Below, one piece after another: positions 1-8,520 of a stretch of DNA of 44,599 nt (position 1 is the stretch's first letter; each line of letters begins with the position of its first letter). The stretch is from NCBI GenBank assembly GCA_937899895.1, contig CALBQR010000039.1, forward strand, positions 1 to 44,599, written 5' to 3'. The position numbers and the translations under genes are program-made. Under the pieces are notes generated by a model. It saw only the letters and a program-made list of their open reading frames with translations, was not told the origin of the DNA and searched no databases. Source of the stretch: an uncultured Alistipes sp. GTDB lineage: Bacteria; Bacteroidota; Bacteroidia; Bacteroidales; Rikenellaceae.

Positions 1-1181
1 ATGAGTTCTGCTTTACCTGCCTTATTACGTAAAGTAACCTCAAAATGTTTCACATCGTCGCCTCTTTTTACCGAAATTTTTACCTTATCGTTAGGACGAT
101 GTTTACCAATCTGTTCAGAGATAGTTGCTCGGTCGTTGATTTTCACGCCGTTAATTGACATTATCACATCTCCCTTGCGGATTCCGGCTGCCGACGCTGC
201 ACCCTCCGGATCGGCCGAAGCCACGTATGCACCACCAATCTCTGTGATTCCGGTCTCCTCGCCCTGCTCATCGATGAAGGTCTGATCAACGGGGCGATAG
301 CTGATGCCGAGCATCGCACGCTGTACTACGCCAAACTCTTTCAGGTCGATAACAACCTTCTTTACGATCGATTCGGGAACGGCAAACGAATAACCGATGT
401 AACTACCTGTCGAAGATTTGATTACGGTGTTGATGCCGACCAACTCGCCGCGAGTATTTACCAACGCACCGCCCGAATTGCCGGGATTAACGGCCGCATC
501 GGTCTGAATAAACGACTCGATACTGAACTCATTGGGAATGACATTCAGCTGACGAGCCTTTGCGCTGACGATACCTGCCGTAATGGTTGATTGCAGGTCG
601 AACGGGCTACCGATTGCCAGCACCCACTCACCCAAACGCAGCTCGTCAGAGCTACCGAAGGGGATTGTAGGCAAATTCTCGCCCTCGATCTTAATCAGAG
701 CCACATCAGTCGTGGGATCGGTACCGATAATCTTCGCATCGAACACGCGGTTATCATTCAACTTCACACGCAATTTCGAGGCATTCTCGACAACGTGGTT
801 ATTGGTTACGATGAAACCGTCCTCCGAGATAATCACACCCGAACCGCCCGAACGACGCTCCTGCGGCTGCATCGAACCGCCTCCCTGCGGACCAAAGAAG
901 AAGTCGAAGAAGGGGTCTGCCGAACGGCTATATTGCACCTCCTCGGTCTTTTCGATATTGACAACCGCCTTCACTGCATTCTCGGCAGCATAGGTAAGGT
1001 CGGGATAGTTCTGTGCATCGTAGGTTGTAAAGTGTGAGCCAACGCTCTGTGAGGCGAACTCGGTGGCAACACCCTCTTCGACCGAACGATCGATCTTCTG
1101 ATTTGTAATATAGTATGCCGAAGCGGCACCCGTCAGAGCAGACGCTGCAAGAGCAGCAATAAAAAACATACTCCTTTTCAT
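1..1181 (-). CDS. htrA: HtrA/DegP-type periplasmic serine protease (3' end cut by window)
   Basis: Envelope quality-control protease of the Do/DegP family, which degrades or refolds damaged periplasmic proteins. Translating the minus strand from the ATG at 1179-1181 gives a hydrophobic signal or anchor segment (residues about 5-25). A trypsin-like domain follows with His129 (TNNHVV), Asp159 (DPTTDVALIKI) and Ser236 (NPGNSGGAL), so the catalytic triad is complete. A first PDZ domain begins near residue 295 with the ligand loop LGISY and a GIRKGDVI stretch. The Phe/Gly/Gln-rich loop at about residues 90-110 matches the LA loop position. The frame is still open at base 1, so the remainder, including any second PDZ domain, lies outside the window. 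It has its own promoter at 1274-1304. Confidence 0.95.
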   Translation of the reverse strand, partial: MKRSMFFIAALAASALTGAASAYYITNQKIDRSVEEGVATEFASQSVGSHFTTYDAQNYPDLTYAAENAVKAVVNIEKTEEVQYSRSADPFFDFFFGPQGGGSMQPQERRSGGSGVIISEDGFIVTNNHVVENASKLRVKLNDNRVFDAKIIGTDPTTDVALIKIEGENLPTIPFGSSDELRLGEWVLAIGSPFDLQSTITAGIVSAKARQLNVIPNEFSIESFIQTDAAVNPGNSGGALVNTRGELVGINTVIKSSTGSYIGYSFAVPESIVKKVVIDLKEFGVVQRAMLGISYRPVDQTFIDEQGEETGITEIGGAYVASADPEGAASAAGIRKGDVIMSINGVKINDRATISEQIGKHRPNDKVKISVKRGDDVKHFEVTLRNKAGKAEL

Positions 1182-1273
1182 AACATTAATTGGTTCAAAA
1201 AAATTTAACAATACAAAAAGGCGATTTGAATCATAGGCAAAGTTGGTTTTCTTTTTTCAGATACTAAACGCAA

Positions 1274-1304
1274 CAAATATACAATTATTGCTCTCTTCGT
1301 ACAA
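1274..1304 (-). promoter_or_regulatory. Bacteroidota-type promoter for htrA
   Basis: On the minus strand a -7 element TATATTTG (1274-1281) fits TAnnTTTG and lies 20 bp from a -33 TTG (1302-1304). It sits about 90 bp upstream of the htrA start. The rest of the 301-bp gap 1182-1482 is AT-rich and holds only this promoter and the terminator at 1406-1449. Confidence 0.6.
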
Positions 1305-1405
1305 TTTTTTCGGGTATTTTATACCTATTTTATATATTCATCAGCAATATAGATGAGCACGACAGGAAATTTCGTACAATACGGCCCGCATCTGCGCACT
1401 CGCTA

Positions 1406-1449
1406 AAAACGACGAGAGCCTGCCAAACCAACGTCTGACAGGCTCTTCG
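1406..1449 (-). terminator. Terminator of the muropeptide-salvage operon
   Basis: GAGCCTG (1416-1422) pairs with CAGGCTC (1439-1445) around a 16-base loop. Flanking bases extend the pairing imperfectly (AAAACGAC with CTTCGTTTT). Read on the minus strand it ends in a T-rich run and lies about 35 bp past the stop of the transglutaminase-fold lipoprotein gene. Confidence 0.6.
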
Positions 1450-1482
1450 TTTTATCGGCCTTTATCGCTTCTCGATTATCTG

Positions 1483-2916
1483 TTATTTGTACTCCAATAC
1501 CTTGAAGCTATAACTGAAATCAACACCGACATAGAGCATACCGCGCTGGGTCTCTGCCTCACCGGTCTGCGAATCGACCATATCGCAACGGCCGAACTTA
1601 CGCTTGGGCGAGAAATCGCGCGAATAGTCCAAATTGGCGATCATACGATACGAATCAATACCGCTATTGAAGAACTTATCGCCAATGCCCGTAACCTTCA
1701 ACGCCTCGCTCGGACGACCGAACGACGGGTCGCAAGGAATCCAGCCAATACCCTCGAAATAGAGCTCGCACCAATCGTGCAGGTTGCAATCGTTCGGGTG
1801 GAGCATCAAACCACTCTGCCAACGTGCAGGAACACCTGCGCAACGCGACATAGTGATCATCAACAGACCTACCTGACCGCAATCGCCCTTCGTATTGTCG
1901 ATAACGTATTCGGGAATATTCGGAATCAACGAGTAATTAACCGCCGATGCCCACGGGAACTTCGCAGTAATATAGTCGTATATCAGGCTCACCTTCTTGA
2001 TGGGATCCTGTTCGTCGCCTACGATCTCCTTGGTAAGTTTCTTGATGCGATCCGAGAATACAACGTGCGGGAAACGCTCTGCGGTGTACTCCTTATAGAG
2101 TGCCGACTCGGTATCGTAAGGCTTGATCTCCATCTTGGTCATATCGTACCACTGGCCATACGCAGTGTATTCATACTCGATGAAGAAAGGCTTTGCTGCC
2201 TCCTCTGCCGAGGTAATAACACGCTCGAAATAGACCGTATTATGCAGAGCCGTAGGATCGTTATTGTAGGCATCGCCCGTTGCCAGAACGGTGAAATCCT
2301 TCTGGCGCGGCACATCCATACGCGGAATAGGAATCCATACGCGAACAGTATCACCGGGAACGATCGCACCACTCTCTTTCAAAGTTACCGAGTGGCGAAC
2401 CTTCATACGACGAGGAGCTGTCAGCTCACCATTGCCACCTGCTGCCGTAATTTCCGGAATCTGGACCAGCAGAATACTATCAAGCGAGCTGATATCCGAA
2501 CCCTCCTGCTTGAACTGTGCTGCCCACTCATCAACGCGGAACACGTTTGGACCTGCATTGCGGAAATAGCACTTTTTGCCATCAATAACCTTATATTCGA
2601 TTACACCCGAAGCCTCCCACTCGGCAACCTTCTCGGCTGTCAATTCGGGGATATACTTCTTGATATAATCAACGACGTATGCGCTATCGCGGCGGAAATC
2701 GCGGCGAACAAGCATTATCGAGTCCTTTGACCAAGTGAGCTGTGCAATCTCCGCCTCATCAGTTGCAGTTGCCAAACGCTCTTCGATCATCTGCTCGGCG
2801 ATAGTGAAATCACCTGCTGCCAAAGCCTCGGCCAGCGGATCGGGCGCAGCTTTCGGAGCACACGAAGCGACAACTGCCGCAAGACCAAACAGAGCCAATA
2901 GATTTCGCAGTTTCAT
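1483..2916 (-). CDS. Transglutaminase-fold lipoprotein
   Basis: A 477-residue lipoprotein: a signal peptide with Cys19 in the lipobox VASC, a long N-terminal region of unknown fold, and a C-terminal transglutaminase-like (papain-fold) domain. The triad is visible as Cys346 (KGDCGQ), His380 (LHDWCEL) and Asp396 (PCDPS). Bacterial proteins of this superfamily are usually peptidases or amidases rather than cross-linkers. It is the last gene of a three-gene operon, 31 bp after the dipeptide epimerase. By context it probably acts on cell-wall peptides or on a product of the two upstream enzymes, but the substrate cannot be read from the sequence. Confidence 0.85.
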   Translation of the reverse strand: MKLRNLLALFGLAAVVASCAPKAAPDPLAEALAAGDFTIAEQMIEERLATATDEAEIAQLTWSKDSIMLVRRDFRRDSAYVVDYIKKYIPELTAEKVAEWEASGVIEYKVIDGKKCYFRNAGPNVFRVDEWAAQFKQEGSDISSLDSILLVQIPEITAAGGNGELTAPRRMKVRHSVTLKESGAIVPGDTVRVWIPIPRMDVPRQKDFTVLATGDAYNNDPTALHNTVYFERVITSAEEAAKPFFIEYEYTAYGQWYDMTKMEIKPYDTESALYKEYTAERFPHVVFSDRIKKLTKEIVGDEQDPIKKVSLIYDYITAKFPWASAVNYSLIPNIPEYVIDNTKGDCGQVGLLMITMSRCAGVPARWQSGLMLHPNDCNLHDWCELYFEGIGWIPCDPSFGRPSEALKVTGIGDKFFNSGIDSYRMIANLDYSRDFSPKRKFGRCDMVDSQTGEAETQRGMLYVGVDFSYSFKVLEYK

Positions 2917-2947
2917 CTTTTATCGGTTTGTAGGGGTTAATAATCAA

Positions 2948-4126
2948 TTACAGATCAGTACGCTTTACGATACCGATACCGGGACGGTCGCTGGGGATAA
3001 CCTTACCATCAACCACCTTCATACCATCGTAAGGATCCGACGAGTGAGCGATCAGCACATTGCCGTCCAAGTCAGCCCAATCGCAAGCACAAGCTACGTG
3101 CGAAGCTGCCGAAATTGCGCACGAAGTCTCGGTCATACAGCCGATCATAACCTTCATATTGAGCGTACGAGCCAACGAAACCATCTTGTTAGCCTCGCGC
3201 ATACCGGTACACTTCATCAGTTTGATATTGATACCAGAGAATACACCCTTCAACTTCGGAACGTCGATCAGACGCTGGCACGACTCATCTGCAATGGTGG
3301 GCAGCGGCGAGTTCTGAGTGATCCACGCCATATCGTCGAGGTTGTACTTGCCGATAGGCTGCTCGATGAAGATAAAGCCGTGCTCCTTGCACCAATGGAT
3401 CATCTCCAAAGCGTGATGCTTGTCCTTCCAGCCCTGGTTTGCATCAACGCACAGAGGCTTGGTAGGCTCAACCGAACGGATAGCACCAACCAGCTCCTCG
3501 TCCTGCGGAGTACCCAACTTAACCTTAATCAGATTGTAAGGAGCAGCCTCCTTGGTCTTCTCGCGAACAACCTCCGGAGTATCAATACCGATCGTAAACG
3601 AGGTATCGGGAGCCTTCATACGGTCATAGCCCCAGATATTGTACCACGGCTGGCCGATCAACTTACCAACCAAGTCGTGCAGAGCGATATCGATCGAAGC
3701 CTTTGCTGCGGTGTTAAAGGTGGTCAGGTTATCAACCTCGAACAGAATATCTTCGAGCAGGAAAGGCGAAGGATACTTATCCAGAATAGGCTGAATACGG
3801 CTCAGGAATGCCATTGCCGACTCCGACGTTTCGCCCAGATAGGGAGGCATAGCAGCCTCACCGTAACCCTCATAACCGCCGTACTCGATCTTGGTCAGCA
3901 CGATGGGAGTATGGGTACGGGTGTAGCCCGAAACGGTGAAGGGGTGAGCCAGCGCAGCATCAGCACGCCAGAAAGTCAGTTTCATCTTCTCATTGCCGAT
4001 CGACGACTTCTTGCCCTTACCTACCGATGCAGCTACCGACGGAAATGCCGACGCAGCCAACGAGGGAGCTACCGTAGCAACAACGCCTGTTGCCAATGCC
4101 TTCTTGATAAAATCTCTTCTTTTCAT
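2948..4126 (-). CDS. Dipeptide epimerase (L-Ala-D/L-Glu type) with Tat-like signal peptide
   Basis: Enolase-superfamily dipeptide epimerase (YcjG/YkfB-like), which interconverts L-Ala-D-Glu and L-Ala-L-Glu released from peptidoglycan. The KxK pair is Lys201/Lys203 (IKVKLG), the metal ligands are Asp228 (CVDANQ), Glu255 (FIEQP) and Asp280 (IADES), and the opposite-face base is Lys302 (NIKLMK), so the active site is complete. The barrel is preceded by about 35 residues beginning MKRRDFIKKA and a hydrophobic stretch ending ASAFPSVAAS, which fits a twin-arginine signal. Characterised relatives such as E. coli YcjG are cytoplasmic, so export is unusual. It lies 65 bp after the NlpC/P60 gene and 31 bp before the transglutaminase gene. 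The exact dipeptide preference is uncertain. Confidence 0.9.
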   Translation of the reverse strand: MKRRDFIKKALATGVVATVAPSLAASAFPSVAASVGKGKKSSIGNEKMKLTFWRADAALAHPFTVSGYTRTHTPIVLTKIEYGGYEGYGEAAMPPYLGETSESAMAFLSRIQPILDKYPSPFLLEDILFEVDNLTTFNTAAKASIDIALHDLVGKLIGQPWYNIWGYDRMKAPDTSFTIGIDTPEVVREKTKEAAPYNLIKVKLGTPQDEELVGAIRSVEPTKPLCVDANQGWKDKHHALEMIHWCKEHGFIFIEQPIGKYNLDDMAWITQNSPLPTIADESCQRLIDVPKLKGVFSGINIKLMKCTGMREANKMVSLARTLNMKVMIGCMTETSCAISAASHVACACDWADLDGNVLIAHSSDPYDGMKVVDGKVIPSDRPGIGIVKRTDL

Positions 4127-4191
4127 TGTTCTGTATGTTTTAAGTTGTTTGTTTCGTATATCTGTTTTGCTTTGAATTCTTACGGATCGAA

Positions 4192-5364
4192 TTACTGCTT
4201 ATTGTAAAGTGGGCAATTCTCAACCGACCATACGCCCTTGCCGCTATCCTCGGTACCGATAATGCGCGTTGCGCGAATCAGGCGATCGAGCCAATACTTT
4301 GAATATATATCTTTATGTTCGGGGTTGAAGCTCGAAATATGGATCAAGCCTGCCTCGTGAATAAACTTGCCCTCGCCGATATATACACCTACGTGGGTTA
4401 CACGTTTGCCACCGAAGAAGACCAGATCGCCCTTCTTCAACTTGGTCCAATCCTTATCGGTTACGTCGATATTGTCGCCCGTCAGGCACTGCTGCGATGC
4501 GTCGCGCGCCAGCACCAGACCATTGAGCAGATAGACCGTCTTTGCCATACCGCTGCAATCGAGCATCTTGGTCGAGGTACCGGCCCAGAGGTACGAAGTA
4601 CCGAGCAGATTCTGCGCCTCGGCAATCACTGCATCGGCAGTGGGGCGACGCTTCTTCCAAACCTCGAAATCCTCGACATCCGAGCGAAGCAGATAGCCCT
4701 TGCGACCCTTCGGAAGCTCAACAGCGATAAATTTGCCCTTTGCCTTACCCTTATTCAGCACGATCGAACCTGCGGTGATATCGGTAACGTGAGCCGACTT
4801 CACATCGGGCTCCTCGAAGATCCAACCCGTCGTAGGCAGATAGACAACCTTATCGGCCTCAACCCAAGCGTTATACTCCTCGCGAGTCATCGGTGCAATA
4901 CCGCGCTTTGCAGCCCAACCCAGATAGCCTTCGGGAGTTTGAACATAGTACCAGCCATTATCGTCAAGCAGACGCACGGGCATACCCATCAGCAACTGCG
5001 TCATCTGCTCCGACGAATAGTCGCCCTCGCGGCGCACCGTTGCCACAGCGATATCCACTACGCCATAGATCTCGCCATCCATCTTTGCATCTGGCAGCAG
5101 GCGAACATCATTCACCAACTTCTTGTCATCGAACTTTGCCGTGAGCTTTTCGATTGTTTCATCAAGAGCCTCCTTCGATGTTGTGCGACCCGTTACAACT
5201 GCAACGCTCGGATACTCATCGACCTGAATGTCGTAGAGTACGGTACGCTTGTCGGGAGCGTGTTTAGCTTTGATCTCTTTGAGAATCTCGCCCGTAGGCT
5301 GTGCTGCGAGCACACCACAAGATGCGATAAGTGTGATAATCAGTGCGGAAAATTTACGTGTCAT
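4192..5364 (-). CDS. NlpC/P60 endopeptidase, YkfC-like (gamma-D-Glu-diamino acid)
   Basis: A secreted murein peptidase of 390 residues, probably cutting gamma-D-Glu-diaminopimelate bonds in muropeptides and so yielding the L-Ala-D-Glu substrate of the next gene. There is a signal peptide at residues 1-21 ending VLAAQ. Two SH3-like segments follow (about 95-155 and 170-235). The C-terminal NlpC/P60 domain has catalytic Cys270 (MLDCSG), His324 (VTHVGVY) and a third polar residue, His336 (FIHEAG). This order and length match YkfC-type enzymes. It is first in the operon, transcribed from the promoter at 5434-5465, with a leader of roughly 60-70 bases. Confidence 0.9.
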   Translation of the reverse strand: MTRKFSALIITLIASCGVLAAQPTGEILKEIKAKHAPDKRTVLYDIQVDEYPSVAVVTGRTTSKEALDETIEKLTAKFDDKKLVNDVRLLPDAKMDGEIYGVVDIAVATVRREGDYSSEQMTQLLMGMPVRLLDDNGWYYVQTPEGYLGWAAKRGIAPMTREEYNAWVEADKVVYLPTTGWIFEEPDVKSAHVTDITAGSIVLNKGKAKGKFIAVELPKGRKGYLLRSDVEDFEVWKKRRPTADAVIAEAQNLLGTSYLWAGTSTKMLDCSGMAKTVYLLNGLVLARDASQQCLTGDNIDVTDKDWTKLKKGDLVFFGGKRVTHVGVYIGEGKFIHEAGLIHISSFNPEHKDIYSKYWLDRLIRATRIIGTEDSGKGVWSVENCPLYNKQ

Positions 5365-5433
5365 AGTTTTATTAGTTTTAATTTCTTAATTCATTTTCAG
5401 ATCCTTCACGCGCGCATACGGATATGCGACCTA

Positions 5434-5465
5434 CAAATTTAGAAAATTTTATTGAAAATATCAAA
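5434..5465 (-). promoter_or_regulatory. Promoter of the muropeptide-salvage operon
   Basis: The minus strand carries a -33 TTTG (5462-5465), a 20-bp spacer and a -7 TAAATTTG (5434-5441), a full match to the Bacteroidota primary sigma consensus. It lies about 70 bp upstream of the NlpC/P60 start. Confidence 0.7.
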
Positions 5466-5505
5466 TTTAGCTGCACGAAAACAACCATTAAAATAGATTT
5501 TTTCT

Positions 5506-5513
5506 TACTTTTG
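5506..5513 (+). promoter_or_regulatory. -7 element of the glnN promoter
   Basis: TACTTTTG matches TAnnTTTG, 57 bp before the glutamine synthetase start. No clear -33 TTTG is seen at the usual distance, which would fit a promoter needing an activator; that last point is inference. Confidence 0.5.
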
Positions 5514-5569
5514 TCGCGTGGCTCGAAAAGGCGAGCCCCAACCCTCACTTAAACAGAGAAAGAACTCAA

Positions 5570-7744
5570 ATGGCATCGCTCAGATTCAGAATGGTCGAAG
5601 CGGCAATCAATCGCAAGCCCTTCGCCGCAAAAGCCCCCGAAGGCCGCCCGTCGGAATATTTTGGCAAAAAGGTATTTAACCGCGCTGCAATGCGCCGTTA
5701 TCTCCACAAAAAGACTTACGAGGCAATGCTCGACACGATGGACAACGGCACTCCCCTCTCGCGCGAGATAGCTGCCGAAGTTGCATCGGGAATGAAGCAG
5801 TGGGCAATGGATCAGGGAGCTACGCATTATACCCATTGGTTTCAGCCCCTGACTGGCGGCACAGCCGAGAAACACGATGCTTTCCTCGAACACGACGGAA
5901 CGGGCGGTATGCTCGAAGAGTTTTCGGGCAAGCTCTTGATTCAGCAGGAGCCTGATGCTTCGTCGTTCCCCAATGGCGGTATCCGCAACACCTTCGAGGC
6001 ACGCGGCTACTCGGCTTGGGATGCAACTTCGCCCGCTTTTATTGTCGATACAACGCTTTGTATTCCAACTATTTTCATCGCCTACACGGGCGAGGCTCTC
6101 GATTATAAACTCCCGCTACTGCGCTCGATCTCGGCAGTTGGCCAGGCGGCACTCGACATTTGCCACTATTTCGATCCCGAAGTCAAGCACGTTACAACCT
6201 ATCTGGGTTGGGAGCAGGAGTATTTCTTGGTCGATGAGGGCCTGTGGGCAGCACGCCCCGATCTGGTACTGACGGGTCGTACATTGATGGGCCACGAGAG
6301 CGCGAAAAATCAGCAGCTGGAAGATCACTATTTTGGAGCTATTCCCGACCGCGTAATCGAGTTTATGAAGGACTTGGAGCGCGAGTCATTGCAACTCGGT
6401 ATTCCCGTCAAAACGCGCCACAATGAGGCTGCACCCAATCAGTTCGAGGTTGCTCCGATCTATGAGGAGATGAACTTGGCCAACGACCATAACCAGCTGT
6501 TACTGATACTGATGGAGAAGGTCGCACGTCGCCATTCGTTCCGTGTTTTGTTGCACGAAAAGCCCTTCAAAGGCATCAACGGATCGGGCAAACATAACAA
6601 TTGGTCGCTCGGCACCGATACGGGAGTAAATCTGCTCTCGCCGGGTAAGACACCGCAGGCAAATCTCCAATTTGTAACCTTTATTGCCAATATCATTGCA
6701 GCGGTATATCGCCACAATGGCGCACTTAAAGCATCGGTTTCGACCGCGACGAATGTTCATCGTCTGGGTGCAAATGAGGCACCTCCGGCAATTATCTCGG
6801 TATTCCTCGGTAAGCAGGTCTCGGCAACATTTGAGAAGATTGCAGAGAGCCAGAGCGAGGATGCGATTGTCTTTGACTCAAAGACAGGCTTCAAGATGCA
6901 GGGAATCCCAACAATCCCCGAATTGCTGATGGACAATACCGACCGCAACCGCACATCGCCATTTGCCTTTACGGGTAATCGTTTCGAGTTCCGCGCGGTG
7001 GGTTCGCTCACCAACTGCGCCTCGGCAATGATTACGCTCAACGCCGCCGTAGCCGAGCAACTTGTGATTTTCAAGGAGCGAGTCGATGTCCGCATTGCCG
7101 ATGGTCTTTCGACCGAAAAGGCTATTTTTGAGGAGGTTAAGGTTTTGATCAACGAGAGCCGACCAATCCTCTTCGACGGCAACGGCTACTCGGAGGAGTG
7201 GAAAGAGGAGGCCGCACGTCGTGGCTTGGACTGCGAGACTTCGGTACCGCTGATCTTCGATCGTATGCTCTCGGCTTCGACCCGCAAGATGTTCAACAGC
7301 ACGGGCGTTCTGAACGATATTGAGCTTAAAGCTCGTACCGATGTAAATTGGGATATGTACACCAAGAAGATTCAGATTGAGGCTCGCGTGATGGGCGATT
7401 TAGCTCTGAATCAGATTGTTCCCATCGCTTCGCAATACGAGGCAATGTTGCTCGACAAGGTCTATAAGATGTCGCAGCTCAACCTCGACGCTACGCAGGA
7501 CATCGCTCTCATCAAGGAGATCTCGCCCCTTACGGCCGACATTCAGCGAATGGTCAATGAGATGGTCGAAGCTCGCAAGGTAGCCAACCGTATCACCGAG
7601 GAGCGCGCCAAAGCGATTGCTTATCACGATACCGTAGCCGACTATTTGGAGAAAATTCGCTACTGCATCGACAAACTCGAATTGGTAATCGACGATCAGA
7701 TGTGGACTCTGCCCAAATATCGGGAGTTGTTATTCCTGCGATAA
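5570..7744 (+). CDS. glnN: Glutamine synthetase type III
   Basis: ATP-dependent synthesis of glutamine from glutamate and ammonia; the large GSIII type first described in Bacteroides. The 724 residues match the usual GSIII length (about 700-730). Visible landmarks are the type III N-terminal region with EYFGKKVFN, the catalytic GWEQEYFLVDEG segment (Glu metal ligands), the ATP-binding GSGKHNNWSLGTDTG segment and the NRTSPFAFTGNRFEFR segment. The ATG at 5570 is chosen because MASLRFRMVEAA matches the family start. It is transcribed alone, ending at a strong terminator directly after the stop codon. It is probably the main ammonia-assimilation enzyme of this cell. Confidence 0.97.
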   Translation: MASLRFRMVEAAINRKPFAAKAPEGRPSEYFGKKVFNRAAMRRYLHKKTYEAMLDTMDNGTPLSREIAAEVASGMKQWAMDQGATHYTHWFQPLTGGTAEKHDAFLEHDGTGGMLEEFSGKLLIQQEPDASSFPNGGIRNTFEARGYSAWDATSPAFIVDTTLCIPTIFIAYTGEALDYKLPLLRSISAVGQAALDICHYFDPEVKHVTTYLGWEQEYFLVDEGLWAARPDLVLTGRTLMGHESAKNQQLEDHYFGAIPDRVIEFMKDLERESLQLGIPVKTRHNEAAPNQFEVAPIYEEMNLANDHNQLLLILMEKVARRHSFRVLLHEKPFKGINGSGKHNNWSLGTDTGVNLLSPGKTPQANLQFVTFIANIIAAVYRHNGALKASVSTATNVHRLGANEAPPAIISVFLGKQVSATFEKIAESQSEDAIVFDSKTGFKMQGIPTIPELLMDNTDRNRTSPFAFTGNRFEFRAVGSLTNCASAMITLNAAVAEQLVIFKERVDVRIADGLSTEKAIFEEVKVLINESRPILFDGNGYSEEWKEEAARRGLDCETSVPLIFDRMLSASTRKMFNSTGVLNDIELKARTDVNWDMYTKKIQIEARVMGDLALNQIVPIASQYEAMLLDKVYKMSQLNLDATQDIALIKEISPLTADIQRMVNEMVEARKVANRITEERAKAIAYHDTVADYLEKIRYCIDKLELVIDDQMWTLPKYRELLFLR

Positions 7745-7768
7745 TCAGCATCGCAACACAAGATTAAC

Positions 7769-7804
7769 AAGGCTGACTAATTAAACTTTTTAGTCAGCCT
7801 TTTC
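7769..7804 (+). terminator. Intrinsic terminator of glnN
   Basis: A perfect 12-bp stem (7769-7780 with 7790-7801) around a 9-base loop, followed by T-rich sequence, 25 bp past the glnN stop. Confidence 0.9.
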
Positions 7805-7832
7805 TATCACCATTACCGCCATTTGAAAAACT

Positions 7833-8450
7833 ATGAAACACGAAATCGCACCCCAAGAGAGCAACCGCAAAGAGGCATACGAACTTTGGATCACATCGCC
7901 GATGCCGATGGTAACTCTCACCAAAACATTCGACATAACCCGCCTGCAAAAGATCGCCAAGCAGCGAGGCGTAAAGTTGAATATGCTTCTATGTTGGTGT
8001 ATTGGCAAGGCTGCTGCCCAAACCGAGGAGTTCTATACCCTGCCCGAAGGCGGAAAACTATTCCGATACGACCGCATTGCAATAAATGTCATAGTGAACA
8101 ACATCAAAGGCGGCATAAACTCGTGCGACATCCCATACACAGATGATTTAGAGCAATTTAACTCATCATACGTTACTCTTACAAGCGAGGTGAAGAACTC
8201 ATGCAAAAGCATTTTTAATGAGGAGTATATGATCGTCGGGACATCGGCTATGACCGCCACCGAACTCGACTCAATCGTCAATCAATATACCGATAAATTC
8301 TGCAACCCGATGGTAATGTGGGGCCGCTATCGCAAAGGTTGGTTCAAGACCACACTGCCAATCTCATTCCAATTCCACCACGTACAGATGGACGGTGGCC
8401 ACGCAGCTCGATTCCTCGAATTACTACAAAAGAGCATTAACGCATTATAA
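7833..8450 (+). CDS. CatA-like (chloramphenicol acetyltransferase fold) acyltransferase
   Basis: A 205-residue protein with the trimeric CAT fold. The N-terminal part resembles CAT (NRKEAYELW, then a beta strand and helix), and the C-terminal active-site motif is FHHVQMDGGHAARF with predicted catalytic His183 and structural Asp187. CAT uses acetyl-CoA to O-acetylate its substrate. The divergence between these motifs means resistance cannot be assumed; many chromosomal CatA-like proteins have unknown acceptors. It stands alone between two strong terminators and looks somewhat more AT-rich than its neighbours. The ATG at 7833 is used because it aligns with the family start. Confidence 0.85.
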   Translation: MKHEIAPQESNRKEAYELWITSPMPMVTLTKTFDITRLQKIAKQRGVKLNMLLCWCIGKAAAQTEEFYTLPEGGKLFRYDRIAINVIVNNIKGGINSCDIPYTDDLEQFNSSYVTLTSEVKNSCKSIFNEEYMIVGTSAMTATELDSIVNQYTDKFCNPMVMWGRYRKGWFKTTLPISFQFHHVQMDGGHAARFLELLQKSINAL

Positions 8451-8464
8451 TCTTGTAGAACAAA

Positions 8465-8502
8465 AAAAAGTAAGCCACGCTCGAAAGCGTGGCTTACTTT
8501 TT
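8465..8502. terminator. Bidirectional terminator between the CAT-like and FKBP genes
   Basis: A perfect 16-bp stem (8465-8480 with 8487-8502), a 6-base loop TCGAAA, and an A-run on one side with a T-run on the other. It serves the convergent genes ending at 8450 (+) and 8521 (-). Confidence 0.92.
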
Positions 8503-8520
8503 CTCATAGGCGAATCCTAA

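Noticed and set aside
2735..4207. A 490-codon frame on the + strand opposite the dipeptide epimerase
   Set aside because: The epimerase on the minus strand has all catalytic residues; the opposite frame shows no family motif.
7833..8450. Chloramphenicol resistance gene
   Set aside because: The fold and His183 fit CAT, but the rest of the protein is divergent and such chromosomal homologues often have other substrates; resistance cannot be claimed from the sequence.
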